This document shows, one piece after another, positions 49,657 to 58,978 of a stretch of DNA of 64,000 nucleotides. The stretch comes from JAVBQJ01 sp045585875 (lineage in GTDB: Bacteria > Verrucomicrobiota > Lentisphaeria > Victivallales > Victivallaceae), in assembly GCA_045585875.1 (NCBI GenBank), contig JAZMZH010000005.1, positions 28,050-92,049 of the forward strand, given 5' to 3'. The position numbers and the translations under genes are program-made. How positions within the stretch are numbered: position 1 is the stretch's first letter; each line of letters starts with the position of its first letter. The notes beneath the pieces are model-generated. The model worked only from the letters and a program-made list of their open reading frames with translations. It was not told the DNA's origin and made no database searches.

Positions 49657-52600
49657 ATGTTAAAAGAAGTTTTCGATTTGTACCAAACTCGATGCGGCAA
49701 TTTTCTCAGCCGAATTTTCGACGACCGGTTTGACGAAATCCGCACTATGAAAGCGGAGTACGCCGTTTTCAGCGGCAATCTGCCCTTCCGGGCCCATGAT
49801 TCCCTGCAATACAAGCCGCTGCACGAAGGGGAAGTCTGGGGCCGCGATTGGGAGAGCGCGATGCTCCACATAACCTGCGATATCCCCGAAGAGTGGCAAA
49901 ACAAACCCCTGGCGATTTCTCTCGTTTTATCGGGAGAGACGCTGCTTTTCGACCGGGACGGAGTGCCGTTCTGGGCTTTTACCGGGAATTGCATATTCCA
50001 GCCCGGCTATGTGAAGGATTTTTTCATCGTCGATGAAAGGATAAGGGAGGGGAATCGTATTGACTTCTGGTGCGAAAGCACTGCAAACGCCTTCGGCGGC
50101 AAACCGTCAAAGCGGGAACCGTCGAAATTCGTCAAAGACCGTGAGCCCCACTGCGAGGCGAAGCTGGAAAAGATGCAGCTGGGCGTGTTCAACCGCGACG
50201 CCTGGGCTCTGTACACCGATTTTGAGATCCTGCACAATTTGTATCGGCAATACGATCCCGAACACTACCGTGCGAGGCAGCTGCTGACCACGTTGAACGA
50301 GGCCGTAAATGTTTACGGTTACAATTCGGCGAATGCGCCGCAGGCAAGGGCGGTTTTGCGGAAAGAACTCTCCCGTCCGGCCGTCGGTTCCGCTCCGACG
50401 GCATCGGCGATCGGCCACGCCCATATCGACGTCGCCTGGTTCTGGCCCGTCCGCGAAAGCATGCGCAAGGCGGCGAGGACATTTGCCTGTCAGATCGAAT
50501 TGCTCCGCAAATATCCGGACTATATTTTCGGGGCATCGCAGCCTCTGCTGTACGCTTTTGTGCGCGACAATTATCCCGAATTATACGATAAGGTCAAACA
50601 GGCCGTCGCCGACGGACGTTGGGAACCGCTGGGAGGGATGTGGGTCGAAGCGGACTGCAATATCATCTCCGGTGAGTCCATGATCCGCCAATTCCTTTAC
50701 GGGAAAAATTTCTTCCGGGACGAATTCGGCATAGAGGTGAAAAACCTGTGGCTGCCCGACGTGTTCGGCTATTCCGCAAATTTGCCGCAAATCATCCGAA
50801 AAAGCGGCTGCGATTATTTCCTGACTCAGAAAATTTCCTGGAATCAATTCAACAAATTTCCCTATCACACATTCCTGTGGAGCGGCATTGACGGCAGCAG
50901 CGTCCTGACGCATTTCCCGCCGGAAAACAATTACAATGCCTCCATGACGCCGGCCGACCTGGTTGCCGCTCAAAACCGCTTTGCGGAAGTGGATTTCATC
51001 GATGAATTCGCCTCGCTTTTCGGCCTGGGAGACGGCGGCTCGGGTCCCTCGGATCTGTTTCTGGAGCGAGCCGAAAGACTGCGCGATCTGGAAGGCGTGC
51101 CGAAAGTGAAATTCAGCAGGGCCGAAGATTTTTTCAACCGCATCGGGAAATATCGCGACCGGTTGAATCACTGGCATGGAGAGCTGTATCTTGAACTGCA
51201 CCGCGGCACTTTAACTTCTCAGGGCCGCACCAAATTTTATAACCGCCGCCTCGAACAGCTTTTGTGCAGCGCCGAAATCATCTTTTCCTCCCTGCCGCTG
51301 TCGGAATATCCCCGGGAGGCCCTTGACCGCATCTGGAAGATGCTCCTGACCAATCAATTTCATGATATACTGCCGGGCTCGTCGATCCGCGAGGTTTATG
51401 AGGTCACGGAAAAGGAAATGCCGCAGGCGGAGGCGGAATTGGATCGGATGATTCAGGCGGCGGCGGAAAAATTTTCGGAAAGGGATGAAAACGCGATCAC
51501 CCTGATCAACACTCTGGGTGACGCATACCGCGGCGTCGTCGATTTGCCGGATGACTGGCGGGGACACCGCATCCTGGCCGACGGCAAAGTCCTGAACGTG
51601 CAGTCATATAACGGGAAAACAACCGCATGGGCGGAAATACCGGCAATGTCTTCGCTGATCCTGCGCAAGGGGGAAAAAGAGGAGAATATGCCGGCGACGA
51701 TCCGAAAAGACAAAGTTCTGGAAAATGCCCTGATCCGCTATGCTTTCAATGACGACGGTCTGCTGGTTTCCGCTTACGACAAAACCGCGGCGCGGGAACT
51801 TGTACCGGCCGGAATTCCGGGAAATGTGTTGTGCGTTTACGTGGACAGGCCGAATTTCTGGGACGCCTGGGATGTCGAGCTTTTTTATCGTGACGAGGTG
51901 AAAACCTGTCCCGAAATCATAAGGATCGGGGATGTGTGTCAGGGGGAGGTCTGCTCTTTTGTCGAAATGGAATTCCGGGTCAATAATTCCGCCGTGAAAC
52001 AGAGATGCGTGCTTGGCAGAGACACGCGCAGACTTGATTTTGTGACCGAGGTCGACTGGCGGGAGGAGCACTCCATGCTGCGGGTTTCCTTCGGGGCGGA
52101 CATCCGCGCCTCCGAAGCGTCCTATGATATTCAGTACGGCTTTGTGAAGCGTCCGCTTCATGAAAATACCAGTTGGGAACTGGCAAAATTTGAAGTGCCG
52201 TCTCATAAATATTTCGACCTTTCGGAGAAAACGTACGGCGTCGCCCTGCTGAACAACGGCAAATACGGATGCCGGGCATGGAGCGGGAAACTCGATCTGG
52301 CGCTGCTGCGGTCTCCGATTTTCCCCGATTATAAGGCGGATCAGGGACGGCATGAATTCATATACAGTTACCTGCCGCACGAAAACTGTCTTGAAGATTC
52401 GAACGTCATGCAGGAAGCGGCGGCATTGAACCGTCCGGCGGCGGCAATCCCCGGTTATGCCGGCAGATTGCCGGTCCCGGTCGTCGCCGAGTCCGAAAAC
52501 GTCAGCCTGGAAATCATCAAAAAAGCGGAAAAATCGGATGATCTGGTGATCCGTCTGGTTGAGAGCAGGGGCCGGAAAGGGTCGGTAAAGATAAAATTCA

Positions 52601-52743
52601 ATCCCGGAGCGGAAAGGATCGTCGAAACAAATCTCATCGAATGGACGGAGGAAAAAACCTTCATCCCCGAAAACAACGAACTGGTTTTGGATTTCAATCC
52701 CTTTGAAATAAGAACATTCAGGATTTGCCGGAAACAATTTTGA
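49657..52743 (+). CDS. GH38 alpha-mannosidase
   Basis: This protein of 1028 residues from ATG 49657 is a zinc-dependent alpha-mannosidase. It shows GHAHIDVAWFWPVRES (His254, Asp256-type metal ligands), ADCNIISGESMIRQFLYG, and the nucleophile Asp368 in WLPDVFGYSANLPQI. The first 230 residues are the beta-sandwich N-terminal domain of this GH38 branch. The middle and C-terminal beta domains follow (TLTSQGRTKFYNRRLEQLL onward). There is no signal peptide, so it works on imported oligosaccharides. A TTG at 49636 is in frame; neither start has a clear ribosome site. It heads a three-gene operon. Confidence 0.93.
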   Translation: MLKEVFDLYQTRCGNFLSRIFDDRFDEIRTMKAEYAVFSGNLPFRAHDSLQYKPLHEGEVWGRDWESAMLHITCDIPEEWQNKPLAISLVLSGETLLFDRDGVPFWAFTGNCIFQPGYVKDFFIVDERIREGNRIDFWCESTANAFGGKPSKREPSKFVKDREPHCEAKLEKMQLGVFNRDAWALYTDFEILHNLYRQYDPEHYRARQLLTTLNEAVNVYGYNSANAPQARAVLRKELSRPAVGSAPTASAIGHAHIDVAWFWPVRESMRKAARTFACQIELLRKYPDYIFGASQPLLYAFVRDNYPELYDKVKQAVADGRWEPLGGMWVEADCNIISGESMIRQFLYGKNFFRDEFGIEVKNLWLPDVFGYSANLPQIIRKSGCDYFLTQKISWNQFNKFPYHTFLWSGIDGSSVLTHFPPENNYNASMTPADLVAAQNRFAEVDFIDEFASLFGLGDGGSGPSDLFLERAERLRDLEGVPKVKFSRAEDFFNRIGKYRDRLNHWHGELYLELHRGTLTSQGRTKFYNRRLEQLLCSAEIIFSSLPLSEYPREALDRIWKMLLTNQFHDILPGSSIREVYEVTEKEMPQAEAELDRMIQAAAEKFSERDENAITLINTLGDAYRGVVDLPDDWRGHRILADGKVLNVQSYNGKTTAWAEIPAMSSLILRKGEKEENMPATIRKDKVLENALIRYAFNDDGLLVSAYDKTAARELVPAGIPGNVLCVYVDRPNFWDAWDVELFYRDEVKTCPEIIRIGDVCQGEVCSFVEMEFRVNNSAVKQRCVLGRDTRRLDFVTEVDWREEHSMLRVSFGADIRASEASYDIQYGFVKRPLHENTSWELAKFEVPSHKYFDLSEKTYGVALLNNGKYGCRAWSGKLDLALLRSPIFPDYKADQGRHEFIYSYLPHENCLEDSNVMQEAAALNRPAAAIPGYAGRLPVPVVAESENVSLEIIKKAEKSDDLVIRLVESRGRKGSVKIKFNPGAERIVETNLIEWTEEKTFIPENNELVLDFNPFEIRTFRICRKQF

Positions 52744-52785
52744 ATCCGGGGGGTTCCCCTGAAACGTTGTGAAAAAGGAAACGCT

Positions 52786-54159
52786 ATGAAAAAAGAAGAC
52801 ACTCGGATCACATGGAATCTGAAGAAAAAAACGGGAGGCAGGATCCGCAAACTGAACGGCGGAAATCTTGCGCCCTGTCTCTCCGGAGAAATGGCGGGCC
52901 GCAACATCCGCAAAAGCTTCAGGGAGCTGAATCTCGCCTATGCCCGTCTGCACGATGCCCCTCTGGTGAATCCCGGCTGCCGTCTGGTGGATATCAGCCA
53001 TATCTTTCCGCTTTTTCATCTGGACGAAAATGATCCGCGCAATTATGACTTCAGTTACACCGACGACTATATCCGAAATTGCATCGAGGATGCGGGCACA
53101 CCGGTTTTCTACCGTTTGGGAGAGTCCATAGACCATTCCGTAAAAAAATACAAGATCAATCCTCCGGCCGATGTCGACAAATGGATCAATATCTGTTCCA
53201 ATATCATCCGTCACTATACGGAGGGCCTGTGGAACGGCTTTCACTATGAGATCCAATATTGGGAAATATGGAATGAACCCGAGGGGCACGGTGACAAAGA
53301 GCTCGATCCGAATGCAAAAAATCTCATGTGGCTCGGTACAATGGAAGAGTTTCAGGAATTTTATGTGAAAGCGGCAAAGGAACTCAAGAAACGGTTTCCC
53401 CGCCTCAAGATCGGCGGACCGGCCAACTGCGACTGGGATGAAATCACCTTCGTCAATGCCGAATTCATCAGGTATTGCGCGGAGCACAATGCGCCCCTGG
53501 ATTTTTACAGCTACCACAGTTATCCCGGCGAGCCCTCCGGCTGGGTGCAGGAAACTCCGTTCAAAATCCGCAAGTTTCTGGATGAAAACGGATACACCGA
53601 CACCGAAATCCATTTGAACGAGTGGCATTATTTCCCGGGCGACTGGCACCGGATGCGAAACGATACGGATTACCGGATCTGGTGCCTTCAGGAGATGAGA
53701 GGTCTTGACTGCGCCGCGTTTATCACCGCGACCATGAGTCTGTGGCAGGACACTCCCCTGACCTGCGGCGGGTATTATACATGCGAGACCGGCGATTGGG
53801 GCTGTTATATCCCCGGCACCAATACGCCCGCTCCCTCCTGGTACGGGCTGAAGGCATACGGCGACATCGTCCGTTATCCCATCCGTCTTGAAGCGTTCAG
53901 TTCGGAAAAAAACGTGACCGTCCTTGCCGGAGAAGACGGGGCGGGCAATAAGGCTTTGCTGATCTCGGCATTCAAAACCGGAGGCCGGAAGTTCAATATC
54001 ACGCTTGATATGCCGGTCGATCCGGCAAAATGTGAAATCCGTCTCCTGGATCATGAGCACAGTCTTTCGCTGCCGGAGGATGCGGTCATTGCGGGAAATA
54101 CGGTTTCTTTCAGTTCCAATTCAACTTCCGCCTGCGCTCTGGTGAAGATCAGGGCATGA
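52786..54159 (+). CDS. GH39-like glycoside hydrolase
   Basis: This 457-residue protein is a clan A glycosidase resembling GH39 beta-xylosidases and alpha-L-iduronidases. The acid/base is Glu164 in YWEIWNEPEGH and the nucleophile Glu279 in IHLNEWHYFPGDW. A small C-terminal beta domain follows the barrel. No signal peptide is seen. It lies 42 bp after GH38 with AAGGAAA before its start and overlaps the reading frame of the next gene's upstream region. The sugar released is not known; xylose, iduronate or another sugar are candidates. Confidence 0.8.
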   Translation: MKKEDTRITWNLKKKTGGRIRKLNGGNLAPCLSGEMAGRNIRKSFRELNLAYARLHDAPLVNPGCRLVDISHIFPLFHLDENDPRNYDFSYTDDYIRNCIEDAGTPVFYRLGESIDHSVKKYKINPPADVDKWINICSNIIRHYTEGLWNGFHYEIQYWEIWNEPEGHGDKELDPNAKNLMWLGTMEEFQEFYVKAAKELKKRFPRLKIGGPANCDWDEITFVNAEFIRYCAEHNAPLDFYSYHSYPGEPSGWVQETPFKIRKFLDENGYTDTEIHLNEWHYFPGDWHRMRNDTDYRIWCLQEMRGLDCAAFITATMSLWQDTPLTCGGYYTCETGDWGCYIPGTNTPAPSWYGLKAYGDIVRYPIRLEAFSSEKNVTVLAGEDGAGNKALLISAFKTGGRKFNITLDMPVDPAKCEIRLLDHEHSLSLPEDAVIAGNTVSFSSNSTSACALVKIRA

Positions 54160-54194
54160 ACGGGAAAAACAATCGAAGATTAAGGAGTACGGTT

Positions 54195-57100
54195 ATGGAT
54201 TTCAGAAAAATTGTCACCGGCGCGGGGTTGGCGCTCTGCCTGGGCTGCGAATTGAACGCCGCGATCCGGTATGGGGTGGGAAACTGGCCTGAAAATGACC
54301 GCGGAAATCACCGGGCGGTCCTTGAAGTCGCCGACAAGTCGGACGCGGTGCTGGCGGAAATCCCCTGGCGCCGCAGTGACACGGCCCCGGAAACGAAAGC
54401 GGTGATTATTTACGCCGAAAACGGGAAAAAGATTACGAATGTCATCCCGCTGGTCGTTGATAAAGACTTCGGACGCATAGTATTTGAGCCTGCCGAAGGG
54501 GCGGGAAAATATTACTGCTATTACCTCCCTTATAACGAACCTCGAGACTGGAGCGGCGATCCCGGAACTTATTACAAACCGGAGAATACAGCGGATGAAA
54601 AATGGCTGAACGGGATCGCCGATTATGACAGCCTGCCGGCGGCCGAGGTCGTTTCCATTGAGTCCCGGACCGAATTCGACTCGATGTATCCGATGGAGAT
54701 CCCGGCGACCCGGGAGGAATTTGCCGATTTTCTGGCCGGTATGAACGAAGCATGGGCCATTTTTATCGAAAAACGGGAAAATCCGATCAAAATGCGCCAT
54801 GAATTGCCCATGCACTGGGTCATTGACGGCGAATCGACCTCCTTTCAGGGCACGGCGCGGCCCGACGAATATTATGCCTTTCAAATCGGCGTTTTCGCCA
54901 AAGACGATGTGCGCAATGTCGATCTGACTTTTTCCGATTTGACCGGCGAGGCCGACGCCATCGGCGCCGATGCGGTCTCCTGCGTCAACCTGTCGGGCAT
55001 ATCCCCGATGGGAGAAGCGTTTGCCAAAACCGTCGACGTGGCGGCCGGTACGGTGCAGCCTCTGTGGATTCTGATCCGGGTCCCGGCCGAAGCGGAGGGC
55101 GTCTATCGCGGCACGTTCCGGATCTCCGCCGACGGCATTGCGCCCCGCGATATTGACGTGGAGCTGAATGTCGCCGGAGAAATTCTCCCCGATCACGGAT
55201 TTTCCGACGTTTATCGGATGTCCCGGATCGCCTGGCTGGACTCCGTCAGAGGATTTGAGCCGGTGGTGTATCCCCCCTACATCCCGCTGCAGGCAACGGC
55301 GGACGGGATGACCATAGTGGACCGTCAGGTGAAATTCGGGGAAGAGGGGCTGCCGGAGACGATCCTGAGCCGGGGGAAGTCGTTGTTGAGCGCCCCGGCC
55401 CTTTTGTCGGTGACCGGCGCTTCGGGCGAAGAAGTTTTTGCCGAGTTCAAAACAGACGTCATCAAGGCGGACGACGTTTCGGCGACCGTTGCCGGCAGCG
55501 GCGCCTCCGAAAATATGACCGTTGAATATCTGCGGACGATGGAATACGACGGAACGGTGACTTATCAATACCTCCTGACCGCCGTGAAGCCCGTCCGGGA
55601 TGTTTCGGCGGCGGTGATCTTTCTGATGCCGGAAAAAATGGTGCCTTACGCCATGGGCATGGGTCTGCGCGGCGGGCTGCGGCCGGAACAGTGGATCTGG
55701 GAAAAAGGCAATAAGGGGACGCCCGCTTTCTGGCTCGGATGCGTCGACGCCGGGATGCAGTTTCAAGTCGATGAGGGACTGCAATACTGCGCCGTTCAGA
55801 ATGTCGGAGAGGAGCAGGTGGTGCTGACGGCTCTGAGCGATACTGTCTCGCTGGAGGCCGGAGAGAGCCTGGTATTGGAATTCCGGCTGCTTTTCACCCC
55901 GTTTCACCGGATCGATAAGGAGCACTGGAACTGGCGGATGGAATCCCAGTGGGGCGGAAACAGCGCCGGCTGGAATATGTCTCTGCTCTTTCACGGAGCT
56001 ATTGACTGCGGCAACGCATTCATAAACTATCCCTTCCTGAACAGCCGCAGGATGAAGAATTTCATCGACGAGAAAAAAGCACAGTCGGAACGGCTTCAGC
56101 TCAAAGTCTGGGGGGAGGAAAAGAATCATCCGATGGGCTATACCCCCGTCTTGTATTATACGGTCCGGGAACTCTCCAACCATGTTGCGGAAATGTGGGT
56201 CCTGCGGAGTCTCGGGGACGAGATCTTCGCGCAAAAGGCGCTGGTCACCCAGCCGGACGGAACGGTCGTCAGAGACGAAGGCGGCGGTTATCCCTGGCTG
56301 ATGGAACATCTGCGGGAGGGCTACGCTCCGGCGTGGCGGATGCCTCTCTTTCCGAAAGCCTCCTACAATGACGCCGCGGTCGCGACAAAGTACTCATCCC
56401 GCTGGCACAATTACTATGTGGAGGGCTGGGATTGGCTGATCGGGAACTGCGGGGTCCAGGGCCTTTACCTGGACGGCGTCGGGTTTGACAAATACATCCT
56501 CCGGCGGATGTACAATGTCATGCATCAAAAACTCGGCAAGTCCTACGTGGAAATCCATTCGGGAGATGATTATTTCTTTCAGGACAGGCGCGAGAGCCCG
56601 ATGAATAAACTGATGGGGCATTTGCCCTATGTCAGCAAACTCTGGTTCGGCGAGATGTACAGTTACGACCGGGAGCCCGCCTACTGGCTGGTGGAAATTT
56701 CCGGCATCCCGTTCGGACTGACCGGAGAGATGCTGAACTACCAGAACGGCGGCAATCTTTATCGCGGCATGGTCTACGGCATGAATTCGCGCATGCATGA
56801 CGGCACGAACCCGCTCTGGCGTTTCTGGGATGCGTTCGACATCCAAAATGCTCAGTGGATCGGCTACTGGGATGACGACTGCCCGGTGACCGCCGACCGC
56901 AACGACATCAAACTCAGCGTCTACCGCCGGGATGGACAGACCGCGATCGCCTTCGCCCACTGGCCGATGAATACCGGCCGCAAACTGGCGGTAAAAAAAG
57001 TCTTCGCAGCTCCCGCTATGAACGGCGTGCCGGATGAATCCTGGGACGAAGCTTCCCCGGAGAGCGGTTTCACAATAGTCGGCGGCAAAGACGAGGTGCC

Positions 57101-57752
57101 GGAAGAGTACGGTACTAAGTTCAGGATGATGCAGGATGGTCAATATCTGTACATCGCTTTGGAGTGTCGGACCCCGTTGCTGACGCCGCCGCCGGTCATG
57201 AGCCGCGATTCCCAAGTCTGGAGCAGTGATTCCGTGGATATCTACCTGAGCTGCGGCAATAACAACATCCAGTTCATCGGCGACTCCATGGGAAATATAT
57301 GGGACACCAAAAACGGCAGCACAGCCTGGGACGGCGATTGGCAATATACCGCCGCGATCTCTGATGACGGCTGGACCGGAACCCTGCGGCTGCCGCTGGA
57401 GGAACTGGGAACCAACCCGGACAAACTGAGAGGCAATGTCTGCCGCACTTCCAAGAGCGGGAACCTGCTCTCCAGCTGGTCGCCCTGCAATTCTTACGGA
57501 GACAGCGCCAAATTCGGCACGTTCCGACTCGTCGGCACATTTTCGCCGGAGGAGTTGAACCCGGTCAATTCCGATGATTGGAAGGTCGCATTTGACATTG
57601 ACTGGGAAGCCCTCGGCCTCGACCCGTCCAAAGTAACGGTGGAGCAGCCTGAGATCAAACATTTTCAGGATGCCGCCCGTTACAAGGTCGGCGAAGCCAT
57701 CCCGTTTCAGGAAGCCAAAGGCGGGATTATCGTGTTGAGAGAGAGCGAGTGA
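54195..57752 (+). CDS. large exported glycosidase-like protein with CBM9-like module
   Basis: This 1185-residue protein starts at ATG 54195, just after AAGGAG, and has a signal peptide (MDFRKIVTGAGLALCLGC, ending near NAA). Two beta-rich N-terminal domains (to about 330) precede a barrel-like region with GLYLDGVGFDKYILRRMY and LWFGEMYSYDREPAYWLVEI, as in DUF6067/GH123-like proteins. Residues about 935-1120 resemble a CBM9 carbohydrate-binding module (DGQYLYIALECR, SSDSVDIYLSC, WQYTAAISDDGWTGTLRL). It probably binds and cuts glycan outside the cytoplasm. The last 60 residues are of unknown type. Confidence 0.65.
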   Translation: MDFRKIVTGAGLALCLGCELNAAIRYGVGNWPENDRGNHRAVLEVADKSDAVLAEIPWRRSDTAPETKAVIIYAENGKKITNVIPLVVDKDFGRIVFEPAEGAGKYYCYYLPYNEPRDWSGDPGTYYKPENTADEKWLNGIADYDSLPAAEVVSIESRTEFDSMYPMEIPATREEFADFLAGMNEAWAIFIEKRENPIKMRHELPMHWVIDGESTSFQGTARPDEYYAFQIGVFAKDDVRNVDLTFSDLTGEADAIGADAVSCVNLSGISPMGEAFAKTVDVAAGTVQPLWILIRVPAEAEGVYRGTFRISADGIAPRDIDVELNVAGEILPDHGFSDVYRMSRIAWLDSVRGFEPVVYPPYIPLQATADGMTIVDRQVKFGEEGLPETILSRGKSLLSAPALLSVTGASGEEVFAEFKTDVIKADDVSATVAGSGASENMTVEYLRTMEYDGTVTYQYLLTAVKPVRDVSAAVIFLMPEKMVPYAMGMGLRGGLRPEQWIWEKGNKGTPAFWLGCVDAGMQFQVDEGLQYCAVQNVGEEQVVLTALSDTVSLEAGESLVLEFRLLFTPFHRIDKEHWNWRMESQWGGNSAGWNMSLLFHGAIDCGNAFINYPFLNSRRMKNFIDEKKAQSERLQLKVWGEEKNHPMGYTPVLYYTVRELSNHVAEMWVLRSLGDEIFAQKALVTQPDGTVVRDEGGGYPWLMEHLREGYAPAWRMPLFPKASYNDAAVATKYSSRWHNYYVEGWDWLIGNCGVQGLYLDGVGFDKYILRRMYNVMHQKLGKSYVEIHSGDDYFFQDRRESPMNKLMGHLPYVSKLWFGEMYSYDREPAYWLVEISGIPFGLTGEMLNYQNGGNLYRGMVYGMNSRMHDGTNPLWRFWDAFDIQNAQWIGYWDDDCPVTADRNDIKLSVYRRDGQTAIAFAHWPMNTGRKLAVKKVFAAPAMNGVPDESWDEASPESGFTIVGGKDEVPEEYGTKFRMMQDGQYLYIALECRTPLLTPPPVMSRDSQVWSSDSVDIYLSCGNNNIQFIGDSMGNIWDTKNGSTAWDGDWQYTAAISDDGWTGTLRLPLEELGTNPDKLRGNVCRTSKSGNLLSSWSPCNSYGDSAKFGTFRLVGTFSPEELNPVNSDDWKVAFDIDWEALGLDPSKVTVEQPEIKHFQDAARYKVGEAIPFQEAKGGIIVLRESE

Positions 57753-57767
57753 CGCTCCGGCGGAAAT

Positions 57768-57805
57768 CCTGATCCGGACAGCAGGCATTTGCCGTCCGGA
57801 TCAGG
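57768..57805. terminator. bidirectional terminator hairpin
   Basis: CCTGATCCGGAC (57768-57779) and GTCCGGATCAGG (57794-57805) are exact reverse complements with a 14-base loop, set between convergent genes. No T-tract follows. Confidence 0.75.
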
Positions 57806-57843
57806 ACGGACGGAAGCGGAGCCGCCGCGCACTCCGGGGCCGG

Positions 57844-58932
57844 TCAGGAGAGCGAGGCCAGGAGTTTCTCCATCTCCGGCATCTGCTCCTCAATGGATTC
57901 CACCAGTTTGAACTGGGTCCGGCAGCGGTCGAGATTGTGCTCCGGCCTGTGGATGCGGAAGTACACGTCCCCGGCCAGGTAATCGGCGAGGAAGCGGATG
58001 CCTATCTCCAGGGTTATCAGCCGCCCGGCAAAGGGCAGCATCTCCCGTTCCGCCGGAGTCAGCGCCCCGCCCGCGCCGTTAAGGTAGCCCCGGAGCAGGG
58101 CTTCAAACATCTCGAAGCGCATGAAGACCTTGCTCACGTCCTTTTCGTCCTCCGCCGCCGGACTGGTGCCGGTGCGCACCATGTCGCCGAAATCGTAGTG
58201 GACCAGCCCCGGCATCACCGTGTCCAGGTCGATAATGCAGATCCCGGAACCGGTGGCGTCGTCGATGAGCACGTTGTTGAGCTTGGTGTCGTTATGGGTG
58301 ATCCGCTCGGGAATCAGCCCCGAACGCTGCATGTCGATCAGACGGGAGCAGATTCCGGAACGGGATTCCGCGAAGTCGATCTCCCGGCGCACCGAGGCGG
58401 CCCGCCCCATGACGTCGGCTCTGACCGCCTCCCGGAGGGCTTCCAGACGCTTCGGAGTGTTGTGAAAATCCGGGATGGTTTCGTGCAGACGCCCCCCGGG
58501 GAGGTCCGCCAGCGCCATCTGAAACGCGCCGAAGGAGCGGGCCGCGTTGGCCGCATCGGAGGCTTTCCCTATGACGTCATAGGTGCGGGCCCCGTCGATG
58601 AAGCGGTAGGCGCGCCAGAAGCCGCCCCCGGAATCCCGGACGAAGTTCTCTCCCGAGCGACCGCGCACCAGATGAATGCTCCGGCGGGATGCGTCGGCGC
58701 TCCCGGCGAATTTCCGCTCCAGATGGTCGCAGACCCGGGCCATGTTTTCCATCAGCAGCTCGGGCTGCCGGAAGACGTTGGTGTTGATTCGCTGAACGAT
58801 GTATTTCGCGCCGCCCGCCGTGACCAGATTGGTGTCGTTGATGTGACCGGTGCCGTAGGGGACGCCCTCCTCGAAACCGCCGTCCATGTCGAAGAGCGCG
58901 CAGACCTCGGCCAGTTTTTGCTTGTCAGCCAT
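57844..58932 (-). CDS. nahK: NahK-like sugar 1-kinase
   Basis: This 362-residue APH-fold kinase has the N-terminal YGTGHINDTNLV, the catalytic loop ITHNDTKLNN (His213, Asp215) and the metal-binding IIDLDTVMPG. These features match N-acetylhexosamine 1-kinases, which turn GlcNAc or GalNAc into the 1-phosphate in the lacto-N-biose pathway. The same operon has a sugar nucleotidyltransferase and a GH42-like galactosidase, which supports this role. GGAGG precedes the start. The exact sugar is inferred. Confidence 0.8.
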   Translation of the reverse strand: MADKQKLAEVCALFDMDGGFEEGVPYGTGHINDTNLVTAGGAKYIVQRINTNVFRQPELLMENMARVCDHLERKFAGSADASRRSIHLVRGRSGENFVRDSGGGFWRAYRFIDGARTYDVIGKASDAANAARSFGAFQMALADLPGGRLHETIPDFHNTPKRLEALREAVRADVMGRAASVRREIDFAESRSGICSRLIDMQRSGLIPERITHNDTKLNNVLIDDATGSGICIIDLDTVMPGLVHYDFGDMVRTGTSPAAEDEKDVSKVFMRFEMFEALLRGYLNGAGGALTPAEREMLPFAGRLITLEIGIRFLADYLAGDVYFRIHRPEHNLDRCRTQFKLVESIEEQMPEMEKLLASLS

Positions 58933-58978
58933 GTTTACCTCCAGGAATTGCCTGCAAAAAGTTTGACGGTCTTTCGTT

